Shown one piece after another: positions 30,009-47,000 of a stretch of 64,000 nt of DNA (within the stretch, counting starts at the first letter, position 1; each line of letters begins with the position of its first letter). Where the stretch lies: assembly GCF_026016465.1 (NCBI RefSeq), contig NZ_CP100390.1, positions 3,848,501-3,912,500 on the forward strand, given 5' to 3'. Under the pieces are notes generated by a model. It did not search any database and was not told where the DNA came from. It saw only the letters and a program-made list of their open reading frames with translations. The DNA comes from Alkalimarinus alittae. GTDB taxonomy: Bacteria; Pseudomonadota; Gammaproteobacteria; Pseudomonadales; Oleiphilaceae. Made by a program: the position numbers and the translations under genes.

Positions 30009-30066
30009 CACTTTTCTCCAAAACTAACCAATGTGCCTTTTAGACAAGACTCCCCAAGAGGGCGAA

Positions 30067-30333
30067 TTACACTTTAGAAGCACTCTCGACAATCTCGACC
30101 AGCTTCCAGCACTTCGTCTTAGAAATAGGACGACCTTCCTGGATTGTTACTGTATCGCCGATATTACACTCATTATTTTCGTCATGAGCATGAACCTTGG
30201 TTGAACGCTTCACGTACTTACCGTAAATCGGATGTTTTACGCGTCGCTCAATCAAGACAGTGATGGACTTGTCCATCTTATCACTCACGACCTTACCGCT
30301 AAGCATGCGAGCATTAGATGCAGCTTCAGTCAT
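30067..30333 (-). CDS. rpsQ: 30S ribosomal protein S17
   Basis: 88-residue OB-fold protein with [20 protein letters not shown] and [19 protein letters not shown]. Last gene of the S10 operon. Confidence 0.97.
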   Translation of the reverse strand: MTEAASNARMLSGKVVSDKMDKSITVLIERRVKHPIYGKYVKRSTKVHAHDENNECNIGDTVTIQEGRPISKTKCWKLVEIVESASKV

Positions 30334-30334
30334 T

Positions 30335-30526
30335 TTAGTTACCTGCCTTTTGATTCAACACTGTTTTTACACGAGCGATGTCGCGTCTAACGTTGCGAAG
30401 TAGGTGACCTTGGTTGAGCTGACCAGTTGACTTACGCATGCGCAAGTTAAACTGCTCTTTCAACAAGCTCATCAACTCAGTGTTCAGTTCTTCAACTGAT
30501 TTTTCACGCAATTCATTCGCTTTCAT
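30335..30526 (-). CDS. rpmC: 50S ribosomal protein L29
   Basis: 63-residue helical hairpin protein at the tunnel exit, where trigger factor and SRP dock. [19 protein letters not shown] and [16 protein letters not shown] fit the family. Its ATG touches the rplP stop, suggesting coupling. Confidence 0.96.
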   Translation of the reverse strand: MKANELREKSVEELNTELMSLLKEQFNLRMRKSTGQLNQGHLLRNVRRDIARVKTVLNQKAGN

Positions 30527-30939
30527 TACATCACCGTCCTCGAAACAAATGTTGTAGGAACAGGTAATTTGGCTGTTGCCAATGTAAATGCTTCACGAGC
30601 AAGCTCTTCAGAAACACCTTCTATCTCAAACAACATACGGCCTGGTTGAATCTGGCAAATCCAGTATTCAACATTACCTTTACCTTTACCTTGACGAACT
30701 TCAAGCGGTTTTTGTGTAATCGGCTTGTCTGGAAATACACGGATCCAGATTTTACCAGTACGCTTCACTTGACGAGAAATCGTTCTACGAGCAGATTCAA
30801 TCTGACGCGCAGTAATTCGACCTCTACCAGTCGCCTTTAGGCCAAACTCACCAAAGCTAACTTTGCTTCCGCGCTGGGCCAGGCCGCGGTTACGGCCTTT
30901 TTGCATTTTACGAAATTTGGTACGTTTCGGTTGCAACAT
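30526..30939 (-). CDS. rplP: 50S ribosomal protein L16
   Basis: 137-residue protein near the A-site tRNA elbow. The start [19 protein letters not shown] and the motif [20 protein letters not shown] are standard. S10 operon between rpsC and rpmC. Confidence 0.98.
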   Translation of the reverse strand: MLQPKRTKFRKMQKGRNRGLAQRGSKVSFGEFGLKATGRGRITARQIESARRTISRQVKRTGKIWIRVFPDKPITQKPLEVRQGKGKGNVEYWICQIQPGRMLFEIEGVSEELAREAFTLATAKLPVPTTFVSRTVM

Positions 30940-30950
30940 AATATGGCCCC

Positions 30951-31643
30951 TTACCTAGAAGCTTTAGAAGCTTTCTTCTTAGGTGCTTCTTTTTGAGCGC
31001 GTACTTGTTCAATACCGCCTAAAATTTCGCCCTTGAAGATCCAAACTTTGACACCAATAATACCATAGGTAGTTGATGCTTCATGTGTTGCGTAATCGAT
31101 ATCAGCACGTAAAGTATGTAGAGGAACTCTACCTTCACGGTACCATTCAGAACGTGCAATCTCAGCACCACCTAAACGGCCTCCAACCTGAATCTTAATC
31201 CCTTTAGCGCCCTGACGCATTGCATTTTGAACTGCACGCTTCATTGCACGACGGAACATCACTCGACGCTCTAACTGGTTTGCAACACTTGCTGCTACCA
31301 ATTTTGCATCAAGATCAGGCTTTCTGATCTCTTCGATGTTGATGTGCACAGGCACACCCATCATCTCACTAATCTTCTTACGCAATTTATCAACGTCTTC
31401 ACCTTTCTTACCGATAACAATCCCTGGACGGGCGGTATGAATGGTAATACGTGCATTTTGCGCAGGACGCTCGATTACTATTTTACTTACTGATGCTTTA
31501 ACTAAGCGCTCGAGCAAAAACTCACGCACTTCGATATCATTCAATAAGTTATTAGCATAATCTGCTTTTTCTGCGTACCAGATCGAGTTGTGGTCTTTCA
31601 CAATACCCAGTCTGATACCAGTAGGATGTACCTTTTGACCCAT
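30951..31643 (-). CDS. rpsC: 30S ribosomal protein S3
   Basis: 230-residue protein at the mRNA entry tunnel with helicase function. [20 protein letters not shown] begins it, a KH type II domain (about 40-110) carries [20 protein letters not shown], and the C-terminal domain has [20 protein letters not shown]. Confidence 0.98.
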   Translation of the reverse strand: MGQKVHPTGIRLGIVKDHNSIWYAEKADYANNLLNDIEVREFLLERLVKASVSKIVIERPAQNARITIHTARPGIVIGKKGEDVDKLRKKISEMMGVPVHINIEEIRKPDLDAKLVAASVANQLERRVMFRRAMKRAVQNAMRQGAKGIKIQVGGRLGGAEIARSEWYREGRVPLHTLRADIDYATHEASTTYGIIGVKVWIFKGEILGGIEQVRAQKEAPKKKASKASR

Positions 31644-31654
31644 CTTAGTATCTC

Positions 31655-31987
31655 CTAGTTATCAGCGACCATAACCGTAATATGGCATGTACGTTTCAAT
31701 ATACGGTCAGCTCGACCCTTGGCACGTGGTCTAATACGCTTCATTGTAGTCGCCTCATCAACAAAGATGGTGGAGACTTTCAAATCGTCGACGTCTAGAC
31801 CGTCATTGTGCTCTGCGTTCGCTATTGCGGACTCAAGCACTTTTTTAATTAAATGCGCAGCTTTTTTAGGGCTGAACGTTAAGATATTTAGGGCGTCCTC
31901 AACGGCTTTTCCGCGAACTTGATCTGCAACCAAGCGCGCTTTCTGAGCAGATAGGTTAGCACCCTTTAATTTAGCGGCTACTTCCAT
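31655..31987 (-). CDS. rplV: 50S ribosomal protein L22
   Basis: 110-residue tunnel-wall protein; the loop with [20 protein letters not shown] reaches the constriction where macrolides act. No deletion is visible in this loop. S10 operon. Confidence 0.98.
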   Translation of the reverse strand: MEVAAKLKGANLSAQKARLVADQVRGKAVEDALNILTFSPKKAAHLIKKVLESAIANAEHNDGLDVDDLKVSTIFVDEATTMKRIRPRAKGRADRILKRTCHITVMVADN

Positions 31988-32005
31988 CTTAATTACCTCT
32001 ATGCT

Positions 32006-32284
32006 CTACCGTTTTTTGGCTTTCTTATCTGCTGCATGCCCACGATACGTGCGCGTTGCGGCAAATTCGCCCAATTTATGGCCAACCATATCTTCTGTTA
32101 CAAAAACCGGAACGTGTTGACGCCCGTTATGCACAGCGATGGTCAAGCCAATCATCTCTGGAAAAATTGTTGAACGACGAGACCAGGTCTTAATTGGCTT
32201 CTTGTCCTTTTTCTCCAGAGCTGTTTCTACCTTCTTTAACAAATGCAGGTCTATGAATGGACCCTTCTTCAAAGAACGTGACAC
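32006..32284 (-). CDS. rpsS: 30S ribosomal protein S19
   Basis: 92-residue head protein. [20 protein letters not shown] and the segment [20 protein letters not shown] are family hallmarks. Confidence 0.98.
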   Translation of the reverse strand: MSRSLKKGPFIDLHLLKKVETALEKKDKKPIKTWSRRSTIFPEMIGLTIAVHNGRQHVPVFVTEDMVGHKLGEFAATRTYRGHAADKKAKKR

Positions 32285-32306
32285 AGCGTAATCCTCATAC
32301 TATTAA

Positions 32307-33134
32307 TTACTTGGCCGATCGACGACGCACTATCATCTTATCAGTACGTTTGTTTTTGCGAGTTTTATGACCTTTGGTTGGAACACCCCAAGGTGTTACC
32401 GGATGACGCCCACCAGAGGTTCTCCCTTCACCACCACCATGCGGATGGTCAACTGGGTTCATAACAACACCACGCACTGTTGGCCTTACACCGCGCCAAC
32501 GTGATGCACCCGCTTTACCTAATCTCCGCAAGCTATGCTCACCATTAGAAACTTCACCCAAGGTTGCACGACACTCAGATAATACTTTACGCATTTCACC
32601 TGAACGCAAGCGTAAAGTGACATAAGCACCCTCACGAGCGACCAACTGAGCATAAGTACCAGCACTACGAGCAATCTGCGCGCCTTTTCCTGGCTTAAGT
32701 TCTACACAGTGAATAACACTACCCACAGGGATATTTCGCATTGGTAAAGTACTACCTACTTTAATAGGGGCATCTTCTCCTGAGCGAACTTCATCCCCTG
32801 CCTTAACACCTTTAGGTGCGATAACATAACGTCTCTCACCATCAAGATATTTAAGCAGAGCAATATGCGCGGAACGGTTTGGATCGTATTCAATACGCTC
32901 AACCACAGATGGAATCCCATCTTTATTCCGCTTAAAGTCTACAATTCTATATTGCTGCTTATGACCACCACCGATATGACGAGTAGTGATGCGGCCGTTA
33001 TTGTTACGACCACCAGACTTACTTTTCTTTTCTACCAACGGCGCATAAGGACGACCCTTATGTAGGTCAGGATGATATACCTTAACTACATGACGACGAC
33101 CGGGAGACGTTGGTTTAGTTTTTACGACTGGCAT
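32307..33134 (-). CDS. rplB: 50S ribosomal protein L2
   Basis: 275-residue protein needed for subunit association and peptidyl-transferase function. The conserved C-terminal stretch with [20 protein letters not shown] contains the histidine implicated in activity. S10 operon. Confidence 0.98.
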   Translation of the reverse strand: MPVVKTKPTSPGRRHVVKVYHPDLHKGRPYAPLVEKKSKSGGRNNNGRITTRHIGGGHKQQYRIVDFKRNKDGIPSVVERIEYDPNRSAHIALLKYLDGERRYVIAPKGVKAGDEVRSGEDAPIKVGSTLPMRNIPVGSVIHCVELKPGKGAQIARSAGTYAQLVAREGAYVTLRLRSGEMRKVLSECRATLGEVSNGEHSLRRLGKAGASRWRGVRPTVRGVVMNPVDHPHGGGEGRTSGGRHPVTPWGVPTKGHKTRKNKRTDKMIVRRRSAK

Positions 33135-33148
33135 AGTACGACCCCTAC

Positions 33149-33442
33149 TTACTCGACATCCATAAAGTCGATATCCTGACCTTCCGCTAATCTAACATAA
33201 GCTTTTTTGGTATCTTTACGCTTACCTAGACCACGAACCGTGCGCTTAGTCTTGCCTTTTAGATTTGAAACCTGAACACCCTCAACCTTAACATCAAAAA
33301 GCGTCTCAACTGCTTTTTTGATTTCAGCTTTGGTTGAATCAGTAGCCACTCTAAAAACAACTTGACCAGACTCTGCTGCTAGAGATGCCTTTTCTGAAAC
33401 AAGAGGTCCTAGCAATACTTTATATATACGCTCTTCGTTCAT
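33149..33442 (-). CDS. rplW: 50S ribosomal protein L23
   Basis: 97-residue tunnel-exit protein that docks trigger factor. [20 protein letters not shown] and [19 protein letters not shown] are typical. Its ATG overlaps the rplD stop (ATGA). Confidence 0.97.
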   Translation of the reverse strand: MNEERIYKVLLGPLVSEKASLAAESGQVVFRVATDSTKAEIKKAVETLFDVKVEGVQVSNLKGKTKRTVRGLGKRKDTKKAYVRLAEGQDIDFMDVE

Positions 33443-34047
33443 CCCAGCATCTCCTCAATCTTCTTAAGCGCAGAAACAGTCACTACAACCTTGTCATACG
33501 CTACTAGACTTACAGGATCAACTCCTACAACGTCACGAACATCAACACTTGGGATATTGCGAGAAGCAAGATACAAGTTTTCTTCTACGTTTTCAGAGAC
33601 AATCAAAGCACTCTCTAGACCTAACTCTTTCATCTTTGCAGTGAAAGCTTTAGTCTTAGGTGTTTCTGCTATCATATCTTCAACAACAACAAGACGCTCT
33701 TGACGTACAAGCTCAGAGTATATAGACCTCATCGCTCCACGATACATCTTCTTGTTTACTTTCTGACTATGATCTTGTGGCTTAGCAGCAAATGTAACAC
33801 CACCAGAACGCCAAATAGGACTACGAATAGTACCTGCACGAGCACGACCTGTACCCTTTTGACGCCAAGGCTTCTTACCACCACCTCTAACTTCAGAACG
33901 AGTCTTCTGCGCGCGAGTACCCTGACGAGCACCTGCTAAATACGCAGTAACAACCTGATGAACCAAAGTCTCATTATACTCTCCAGCGAAGGCAGCATCT
34001 GAAACAGATACAGAACCCTTACCAGAACCAGCGATTGTTAATTCCAT
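33439..34047 (-). CDS. rplD: 50S ribosomal protein L4
   Basis: 202-residue tunnel protein; in E. coli it also represses the S10 operon at transcription and translation. The extended loop [20 protein letters not shown] reaches the tunnel constriction. An S10 leader long enough for E. coli-type L4 control is not obvious upstream of rpsJ, so that regulation may not apply here. Confidence 0.97.
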   Translation of the reverse strand: MELTIAGSGKGSVSVSDAAFAGEYNETLVHQVVTAYLAGARQGTRAQKTRSEVRGGGKKPWRQKGTGRARAGTIRSPIWRSGGVTFAAKPQDHSQKVNKKMYRGAMRSIYSELVRQERLVVVEDMIAETPKTKAFTAKMKELGLESALIVSENVEENLYLASRNIPSVDVRDVVGVDPVSLVAYDKVVVTVSALKKIEEMLG

Positions 34048-34058
34048 CGTATCTCCCC

Positions 34059-34697
34059 TTAGGCCTTAACTGCAGGCTTGACAACTACGTCGCCGCCAGT
34101 TGCACCAGGAACCGCACCTCTAACCAAGATTAGACCACGCTCCTCATCAACACGCACAACCTCAAGGTTTTGAACAGTAGACTGCTCATTACCCATCTGA
34201 CCTGCCATTTTCTTGCCTTTTATTACGCGACCCGGAGTTTGGCATTGACCAATTGAACCTGGAGCACGATGAGACAAAGAGTTACCGTGAGTAGCATCTT
34301 GCATACTAAAGTTCCAGCGCTTAACACCGCCCTGAAAACCTTTACCCTTAGAATTACCAGTCACATCTACAACCTGACCAGCCTCAAAGAGAGACACTGA
34401 GAATTGATCGCCTGCCTTAAGCTCTTCACCTTCAGACTCTGCAAGACGAAATTCTATAAGACCACGCCCAGCTTCAACACTTGCTTTCGCGTAATGTCCT
34501 GCTGCCGCTTTAGTAACGAGAGACGCACGACGTGAACCATAAGCCACCTGCACTGCACGGTAACCATCCACATCATTCGTTTTAACTTGAGTGACTCGGT
34601 TATCTTGAATTTCGATAACCGTCACAGGGATAGACTGACCCTCATCCGTAAAGATACGGGTCATACCAGCCTTACGACCGATTAAACCAATTGCCAT
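34059..34697 (-). CDS. rplC: 50S ribosomal protein L3
   Basis: 212-residue assembly-initiator protein near the peptidyl-transferase centre. The loop [20 protein letters not shown] includes the glutamine that PrmB methylates in E. coli. Second gene of the S10 operon. Confidence 0.97.
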   Translation of the reverse strand: MAIGLIGRKAGMTRIFTDEGQSIPVTVIEIQDNRVTQVKTNDVDGYRAVQVAYGSRRASLVTKAAAGHYAKASVEAGRGLIEFRLAESEGEELKAGDQFSVSLFEAGQVVDVTGNSKGKGFQGGVKRWNFSMQDATHGNSLSHRAPGSIGQCQTPGRVIKGKKMAGQMGNEQSTVQNLEVVRVDEERGLILVRGAVPGATGGDVVVKPAVKA

Positions 34698-34782
34698 TTC
34701 TCACCTCAAAGTGTACGGGGCTTTAACCCTCTATGGCCCTACATCCGTAGTTACACTTGCACCGACTTTCGCCGGCTGAAAA

Positions 34783-35094
34783 TTAACCTAAGCTTATCTG
34801 GACATCAACGCCCGCAGCCAAGTCAAGTTTCATAAGCGCATCTACAGTTTTTTCTGTAGGTTCCACAATATCTAATAAACGTTTATGTGTACGAATTTCG
34901 TACTGATCTCTCGCATCTTTATTAACGTGCGGAGAAACCAAGATTGTAAAACGCTCTTTTCTTGTCGGCAGAGGAATAGGTCCACGAACTTGTGCACCAG
35001 TTCTCTTTGCCGTGTCTACGATTTCTTGCGTAGACTGATCAATCAGGCGGTAGTCAAAAGCCTTTAGCCTGATTCTGATTTTTTGACTTTGCAT
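34783..35094 (-). CDS. rpsJ: 30S ribosomal protein S10 (NusE)
   Basis: 103-residue small-subunit protein which, as NusE, also joins NusB in rRNA antitermination and links NusG to the ribosome. [20 protein letters not shown] and [20 protein letters not shown] are diagnostic. First gene of the S10 operon, 85 bases before rplC. Confidence 0.98.
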   Translation of the reverse strand: MQSQKIRIRLKAFDYRLIDQSTQEIVDTAKRTGAQVRGPIPLPTRKERFTILVSPHVNKDARDQYEIRTHKRLLDIVEPTEKTVDALMKLDLAAGVDVQISLG

Positions 35095-35156
35095 TGGATC
35101 AGAACTCCAGTTCCAAACTTATAAATTTAAGCTGTCACCTTATAAAAAGGAGCCGC

Positions 35157-35185
35157 ATTGTACGGTTTACAGCCAACCGTGTCAA
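35157..35185 (-). promoter_or_regulatory. S10 operon promoter
   Basis: Minus-strand TTGACA (35180-35185), 17-base spacer, TACAAT (35157-35162), about 63 bases before rpsJ. A near-consensus sigma-70 promoter directly after the tuf terminator, so S10 expression can be independent of the str operon. Confidence 0.75.
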
Positions 35186-35204
35186 CCCCAGCCTAAACAC
35201 AAAC

Positions 35205-35231
35205 AAAAAGGGCTGCTTACGCAGCCCTTTT
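35205..35231 (-). terminator. Terminator after tuf
   Basis: AAAAGGGCTGC-ttac-GCAGCCCTTTT, 11-bp stem with tetraloop, 20 bases beyond the tuf stop, followed on the minus strand by T residues. Ends the str operon. Confidence 0.9.
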
Positions 35232-35250
35232 CTGATGCAAAAAAGATCGA

Positions 35251-36474
35251 TTATTCGATAATCTTAGCAACAACACCAGCACCAACTGTACGTCCACCTT
35301 CGCGAATTGCGAAACGTAGACCTTCTTCCATCGCAATCGGCGCGATCAAAGTAGCAGTTAACTGAACGTTATCACCAGGCATTACCATTTCGATACCTTC
35401 TGGCAATTCACAAGCACCTGTTACATCAGTAGTACGGAAGTAAAACTGTGGACGGTAGCCTTTGAAGAATGGAGTGTGACGACCACCCTCATCCTTGCTT
35501 AAGATATACACTTCTGCTTCGAAAGTAGTGTGAGGATTAACAGAACCAGGAACAGCAAGAACCTGTCCACGCTCAACTTCTTCACGCTTTGTTCCACGTA
35601 GAAGAACACCTACGTTCTCACCTGCACGACCTTCGTCAAGCAACTTACGGAACATTTCAACACCAGTACATGTTGACTTCAAAGTATCTTTAAGACCGAT
35701 GATTTCAATTTCATCACCAACTTTAACGATACCACGCTCAACACGACCCGTTACAACTGTACCACGACCCGAGATAGAGAAAACATCTTCTACAGGCATT
35801 AAGAATGGCTGATCAATTGCACGCTCAGGCTCAGGAATATACTCGTCAAGAGTTTCTACAAGCTTCTTAACTGCAGAGGTACCTAACTCGTTATCATCTT
35901 CACCGTTCAACGCCATTAAAGCAGAACCAGCAATAATCGGAGTGTCATCTCCAGGAAATTCATACTGATCAAGAAGCTCACGAAGCTCCATCTCAACCAA
36001 TTCTAGCATTTCGTTGTATTCTTCAGTTCCAACACCACCACAATCTTCTGCAAGAAGGTCTGCCTTGTTAAGGAAAACAACAACAAAAGGTACACCAACC
36101 TGACGAGAAAGCAAGATGTGCTCACGAGTCTGAGGCATAGGGCCGTCAGTCGCACCACATACTAGGATAGCGCCATCCATCTGAGCAGCACCAGTGATCA
36201 TGTTTTTAACATAATCGGCGTGCCCTGGACAGTCAACGTGCGCATAGTGACGAGTAGGAGAATCATACTCGACGTGCGATGTTGCGATAGTAATACCGCG
36301 CTCTCTTTCTTCTGGAGCATTATCGATACCGTCAAATGCTACAGCAGCACCACCCCAAACCTCAGCACAAACGCGAGTTAGAGCAGCAGTCAAAGTAGTT
36401 TTACCATGGTCAACGTGACCGATAGTACCAACGTTTACGTGTGGTTTGACACGCTCAAATTTTTCTTTTGCCAC
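35251..36474 (-). CDS. tuf: Elongation factor Tu
   Basis: 407-residue GTPase delivering aminoacyl-tRNA to the ribosome. G-motifs are GHVDHGKT at 19-26, DCPGH near 81-85 and NKAD near 136-139; the effector region reads [15 protein letters not shown]. It is the only tuf gene in the window: the second copy that usually sits between tRNA-Thr and tRNA-Trp is missing there. Fourth gene of the str operon, 32 bases after fusA. Confidence 0.98.
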   Translation of the reverse strand: MAKEKFERVKPHVNVGTIGHVDHGKTTLTAALTRVCAEVWGGAAVAFDGIDNAPEERERGITIATSHVEYDSPTRHYAHVDCPGHADYVKNMITGAAQMDGAILVCGATDGPMPQTREHILLSRQVGVPFVVVFLNKADLLAEDCGGVGTEEYNEMLELVEMELRELLDQYEFPGDDTPIIAGSALMALNGEDDNELGTSAVKKLVETLDEYIPEPERAIDQPFLMPVEDVFSISGRGTVVTGRVERGIVKVGDEIEIIGLKDTLKSTCTGVEMFRKLLDEGRAGENVGVLLRGTKREEVERGQVLAVPGSVNPHTTFEAEVYILSKDEGGRHTPFFKGYRPQFYFRTTDVTGACELPEGIEMVMPGDNVQLTATLIAPIAMEEGLRFAIREGGRTVGAGVVAKIIE

Positions 36475-36506
36475 GATTACACCTCGTAATTCACAAAGTT
36501 TTCAAA

Positions 36507-38600
36507 TTAAGACTTATTAATAATTGCTTCCGCAATATTCTTCGGAGCTTCTGAATATTTCAAAAACTCCATTGTATAGGTTGCACGACCCTGAGTAGCT
36601 GAACGCAAGTCTGTCGCATAGCCAAACATTTCTGACAATGGGACTTCTGCATCTACAACCTTTCCAGCTGCAGTATCACTCATACCCTGAATCAAACCAC
36701 GACGCCGATTGAGATCGCCAACTACATCACCCATATTGACTTCAGGTGTGACCACCTCAACCTTCATAACAGGCTCTAACAACACCGCTCCACCACTCTG
36801 GGCCAGCTTTTTTGTTGCCATGCTACCTGCAATCTTAAAGGCCATTTCATTCGAATCAACATCATGAAACGAACCATCAAATAATGTTGCCTTTAAACCA
36901 AGTAAAGGGTAACCAGCAAGAACACCATTTTGCATCTGCTCAGCAACCCCTTTTTGTATGGCTGGGATATACTCTTTAGGAACTGCTCCACCGACGATCT
37001 CGTTGATAAACTCGAGCTCATCTCCACCTTCTTCGCGGGGCTCGAACTTAATCCAAACGTGACCATACTGTCCACGACCACCTGACTGACGAACAAACTT
37101 ACCTTCAATCTCACACACATTTCGAATTGCTTCGCGATAAGCAACTTGAGGCTTACCAATGTTAGCCTCAACGCTAAACTCACGACGCATTCGATCTACG
37201 ATGATATCAAGGTGAAGCTCACCCATCCCAGATATAATAGTCTGACCAGTCTCCTCATCAGTTTTAACTCTAAATGAAGGGTCTTCTTGCGCAAGCTTAC
37301 CTAGCGCAACCCCCATCTTCTCCTGATCAGGCTTGGTACGAGGCTCAACCGCAACAGAAATAACCGGCTCAGGAAATTCCATTCGCTCCAATATAATCGG
37401 GGCATCCGCAGAACATAAAGTATCACCTGTTGTGACATCCTTAAGCCCTATACCTGCCGCTATATCACCAGCTCGAACTTCCTTAATCTCTTCTCGGCTA
37501 TTCGCATGCATTTGAACCATACGCCCAACACGCTCTTTTTTACCCTTAACTGAGTTCAGAACCGCACTTCCCGACTCAAGAACTCCAGAGTAAACCCTAA
37601 AAAACGTTAACGTCCCCACAAAAGGATCCGTCGCTATCTTAAAAGCAAGCGCTGAAAACGGCTCCTCATCTCTCGCAACACGCGTATCAGGCGAACCATC
37701 TGCAAGCAATCCTTCAATCGCTTTTACCTCAGTAGGTGATGGCAAATATTCGATAACAGCATCAAGCATTGCCTGAACACCCTTATTCTTGAATGCTGAC
37801 CCACCAATTACCGGAACAATCTCGTTAGAAAGCGTTCTGATTCGGATACCTTTCTTAATTTCTTCTTCAGAAAGATCTCCACCCTCAAGGTATTTATCCA
37901 TCAATTCGTCGGTTGCCTCAGCCGCCATCTCAACAAGAAACTCACGCATTTCACAGCATTTATCTTGTAATTCGGCGGGAATACCCCCGTACTCAAAGGT
38001 CGTACCTTTATCTTCTTGATTCCAGATAATTGATTTCATCTTAATGAGATCAACTACCCCTTCGAAACCTTCTTCAGCACCAATAGTCATCTGAAGCGGC
38101 ACAGGAAGCGCACCCAACCGCTCTCGCAATTGTTCAACAACCCTTTCGAAGTCAGCACCCGAACGATCCATCTTGTTGATGTAAACCATTCGCGGCACTT
38201 CATACTTATTAGCTTGACGCCATACAGTTTCTGTCTGAGGCTGAACACCCGATGAACCACACAAAACAACCACTGCGCCATCCAATACACGCAAAGACCG
38301 CTCAACTTCGATTGTGAAGTCTACGTGCCCAGGCGTATCTATAATGTTAACGCGATGCTGGTCGAACTGCTGTTCCATACCACTCCAGAAACAGGTTGTC
38401 GCAGCAGAAGTAATGGTAATACCACGCTCCTGCTCTTGCTCCATCCAGTCCATTGTTGCTGCACCGTCATGAACCTCACCCAACTTATGAGAAACGCCAG
38501 TGTAGAACAGAACTCGCTCTGTAGTAGTCGTCTTACCCGCATCAACGTGCGCACAAATACCGATGTTCCGATATCGACTTATTGGGGTTTTACGCGCCAC
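36507..38600 (-). CDS. fusA: Elongation factor G
   Basis: 697-residue translocase GTPase with five domains. G1 is AHVDAGKT at 17-24; DTPGH and NKMD follow; domain IV contains the [15 protein letters not shown] region. Length and position between rpsG and tuf are normal. Confidence 0.98.
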   Translation of the reverse strand: MARKTPISRYRNIGICAHVDAGKTTTTERVLFYTGVSHKLGEVHDGAATMDWMEQEQERGITITSAATTCFWSGMEQQFDQHRVNIIDTPGHVDFTIEVERSLRVLDGAVVVLCGSSGVQPQTETVWRQANKYEVPRMVYINKMDRSGADFERVVEQLRERLGALPVPLQMTIGAEEGFEGVVDLIKMKSIIWNQEDKGTTFEYGGIPAELQDKCCEMREFLVEMAAEATDELMDKYLEGGDLSEEEIKKGIRIRTLSNEIVPVIGGSAFKNKGVQAMLDAVIEYLPSPTEVKAIEGLLADGSPDTRVARDEEPFSALAFKIATDPFVGTLTFFRVYSGVLESGSAVLNSVKGKKERVGRMVQMHANSREEIKEVRAGDIAAGIGLKDVTTGDTLCSADAPIILERMEFPEPVISVAVEPRTKPDQEKMGVALGKLAQEDPSFRVKTDEETGQTIISGMGELHLDIIVDRMRREFSVEANIGKPQVAYREAIRNVCEIEGKFVRQSGGRGQYGHVWIKFEPREEGGDELEFINEIVGGAVPKEYIPAIQKGVAEQMQNGVLAGYPLLGLKATLFDGSFHDVDSNEMAFKIAGSMATKKLAQSGGAVLLEPVMKVEVVTPEVNMGDVVGDLNRRRGLIQGMSDTAAGKVVDAEVPLSEMFGYATDLRSATQGRATYTMEFLKYSEAPKNIAEAIINKS

Positions 38601-38650
38601 CTATTAATCCTCAAATCGGGTCAACCCTTAAAAAGAGTCAACCCTAAAAA

Positions 38651-39244
<594 letters not shown>

Positions 39245-39619
39245 TTAACCCTTAGGACGCTTAGTTCCATACTTAGATCGACCTTGCTTACGATCAGCAA
39301 CACCTGAAGTATCCAAGCTACCACGAACTGTGTGATAACGAACACCAGGCAAGTCTTTTACACGTCCACCACGTATAAGAACAACACTGTGCTCTTGTAA
39401 GTTGTGACCTTCACCACCAATGTACGATGCAACCTCAAAACCGCTAGTTAAACGTACACGACAAACTTTACGCAAAGCCGAGTTTGGCTTCTTCGGTGTA
39501 GTTGTGTAAACACGAGTACAAACGCCACGACGCTGAGGGCAAGCCTTCAACGCAGGAACATCACTCTTAGTAACTTGACGCTTACGAGGCTTACGTACCA
39601 ACTGATTAATAGTTGCCAT
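39245..39619 (-). CDS. rpsL: 30S ribosomal protein S12
   Basis: 124-residue decoding-centre protein. The frame opens at 39634, but ATG 39619 gives the universal start [14 protein letters not shown]. The streptomycin-related lysines in [11 protein letters not shown] and [12 protein letters not shown] are wild type. First gene of the str operon. Confidence 0.98.
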   Translation of the reverse strand: MATINQLVRKPRKRQVTKSDVPALKACPQRRGVCTRVYTTTPKKPNSALRKVCRVRLTSGFEVASYIGGEGHNLQEHSVVLIRGGRVKDLPGVRYHTVRGSLDTSGVADRKQGRSKYGTKRPKG

Positions 39620-39684
39620 ATAAGCAAACTCCAATTAGTAAATAAACAACAAACCCAAAATGGGCAATAATGTTACGGGGCGCA

Positions 39685-39713
39685 AGTCTAATCACGCCCT
39701 TCAACATAGTCAA
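39685..39713 (-). promoter_or_regulatory. str operon promoter
   Basis: Minus-strand TTGACT (39708-39713), 17-base spacer, TAGACT (39685-39690), then a GC-rich discriminator (TGCGCCCCG) of the kind associated with stringent control. About 65 bases before rpsL. Confidence 0.65.
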
Positions 39714-39748
39714 GGCCACTGTTGCATTTTTATACAAACAGCGGCCTT
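39712..39748 (-). terminator. Hairpin between rpoC and rpsL
   Basis: AAGGCCGCTGTT/AACAGTGGCCTT on the minus strand, a 12-bp stem (one G-U) with a 13-base loop, 44 bases after the rpoC stop. No T-tract follows. It touches the -35 element of the str promoter. Confidence 0.55.
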
Positions 39749-39791
39749 AATATGTACCTTTAAAGAAAAATATTGCTATTTTCTTAAAAAT

Positions 39792-43988
<4,197 letters not shown>

Positions 43989-44090
43989 CGGTTTCCGCTC
44001 CAAAAGGAGTTGGTTCTGGGCGGGCTAATGCCCGCCTCCGCTAATATTAGGTTAGTTCGATATATCTGAAATAACAGAAGTTAAGTACTG

Positions 44091-47000
44091 TTAATCGTTT
44101 TCAAGCTCAATATCGATACCTAATGAGCGGATTTCCTTAACCAATACGTTAAATGATTCCGGCATTCCCGGTTCCATACGGTGATCGCCATCGACGATAT
44201 TCTTGTACATCTTAGTTCGACCGTTAACATCATCAGACTTAACAGTTAGCATCTCTTGCAATGTGTATGCAGCACCATAAGCTTCAAGCGCCCATACTTC
44301 CATCTCACCGAATCGCTGACCACCAAACTGAGCCTTACCACCTAGCGGTTGCTGAGTTACAAGACTGTAAGAACCTGTAGAACGGGCGTGCATTTTGTCA
44401 TCAACCAAGTGGTTCAATTTCAACATGTACATATAGCCAACAGTGACAGGCCGATCGAATTTCTCACCTGTACGACCGTCATACAACGATGTTTGACCCG
44501 TATCTTCCAAGCCAGCTAGCCTTAACAACTCCTTAATCTCTGGCTCTTTCGCGCCATCAAAAGCAGGTGTCGCCATAGGCACACCAGCACGGAGGTTCTT
44601 AGCAAGCTCCATTATTTCGGCATCTGAAAATGTATCGAGCGCCTCTTGCTTACTGGCTACACCGTTATAGATTTCACCTAGGAACGATCTAACTTCAGCA
44701 ACTTCTCGCTGATCTTTGATCATCTGGTTGATTTTGACGCCTAACCCTTTAGCCGCCATACCCAAATGTGTTTCAAGTACTTGCCCAACGTTCATTCGAG
44801 ATGGTACACCTAGCGGGTTAAGTACAATGTCTACCGGCTCCCCATACTTATCATGCGGCATATCTTCTACCGGCATGATAACGGAAATTACACCTTTGTT
44901 ACCGTGACGACCAGCCATCTTATCACCCGGCTGGATACGACGCTTAATAGCAACGTAAACCTTAACTATTTTCAAAACGCCCGGCGCTAAATCATCGCCC
45001 GTCTGAAGTTTGCGTTTCTTATCTTCAAAGCGCTCTTCATGCTCTCCACGACGCTCAGCCAACTGAGCCTCAGAACGCTCTAACGTTTCGTTAAGATCAT
45101 CACTTGCCATACGGATCTTGAACCACTCTGACAAACTTAAGCTATCAAGGTAGTCGTTAGTAATTGCGTCGCCTTTCTTAAGATTAGGCGCACCCACTAC
45201 TTCGTTTCCGAGTAATAACTCACGTAGACGCTCATAGGTTGCCGTTTCGACAATTCGATATTCGTCTTTAAGGTCTTTGCGGAACGTATTAAGTTGTGCA
45301 TTTTCGATATCAAGCGCTCGCTGGTCTTTCTCAACACCATCACGAGTAAATACCTGAACATCAATAACTGTACCACGCGTACCAGTCGATACTCGCAATG
45401 ACGTGTCTTTCACATCAGATGCTTTCTCGCCAAATATTGCACGAAGTAGTTTTTCTTCAGGGGTTAATTGAGTTTCACCTTTAGGGGTAACTTTACCCAC
45501 TAAGATATCACCCGCTCCAACTTCTGCACCGATATAGACGACACCTGATTCATCAAGCTTAGCAAGCGCACTTTCACCTACGTTTGGTATATCCGCCGTA
45601 ATTTCTTCACTTCCCAACTTCGTATCACGAGCAACACAAGTCAGTTCCTGGATATGAATCGTAGTAAATCGATCTTCTTTAACAACTCTTTCAGATACTA
45701 AGATCGAATCCTCAAAGTTGAAACCATTCCAAGGCATGAAGGCGATGCGCATGTTTTGGCCTAATGCCAACTCACCCATGTCAACAGATGGTCCGTCAGC
45801 CATTACATCACCACGAGCAACCTGATCACCACCTTTTACAAGCGGCTTCTGGTTTATACAGGTGTTCTGGTTAGATCGCGTATACTTGGTAAGACTATAA
45901 ATATCGACACCAGCATCGCCTGCATCGACTTCATCATTATTAGCTCTAACAACAATTCTTGACGCATCTACACTTTCGATAATGCCGCCACGCTTAGCGA
46001 CAACACAAACGCCAGAATCTTGAGCCACTATTCGCTCAATACCTGTTCCTACTAATGGCTTCTCAGCCTTAAGAGTAGGTACGGCTTGTCGTTGCATGTT
46101 CGAGCCCATAAGTGCTCGGTTAGCATCATCATGCTCAAGGAATGGAATAAGTGATGCTGCCACTGACACAACTTGTCTAGGCGAGACATCCATATAGTTA
46201 ACACGCTCGGGAGGTGTAACTGTAAACTCATTCTTATGACGAACCGTTACCAACTCTTCAGTTAATGTGTTCGCCTCATCCATAAGCGCACTAGCCTGTG
46301 CAATAACGTAGTTACTTTCTTCAATTGCAGACAAGTATTCTATTTCATCTGTAACAACACCATCGACTACCTTTCGATAAGGACTCTCAAGAAATCCAAA
46401 TGAATTCGTTCGTGCATATGTCGCCAAAGAGTTAATCAAACCAATGTTTGGTCCTTCAGGCGTTTCGATAGGACATACACGACCATAATGCGTTGGATGT
46501 ACATCACGAACTTCGAAGCCCGCTCGCTCACGAGTCAAGCCACCTGGGCCTAACGCTGATACGCGACGTTTATGTGTCACCTCTGAAAGCGGGTTGTTTT
46601 GATCCATGAACTGAGATAATTGGCTTGAGCCAAAGAACTCTTTCACCGCTGCAGCTACAGGCTTAGCGTTAATCAGATCTTGGGGCATTAAACCATCAGA
46701 TTCTGCCATGCTTAGACGATCACGAACTGCACGTTCAACTCGTACAAGCCCTACACGGAACTGATTCTCAGCCATCTCACCAACAGATCTAATTCGACGG
46801 TTACCTAGGTGGTCAATATCATCAACCATTCCTTTACCGTTACGAATATCTATTAATGTCTTTAATACTTCAATAATATCGTCGTTATCTAACGTTCCCG
46901 GGCCTTCTTCGGTTTCACGCCCAATTCGTCGGTTAAACTTCATTCGACCTACAGCAGAAAGATCGTAACGCTCTTCAGTGAAGAATAGGTTTTTAAATAA

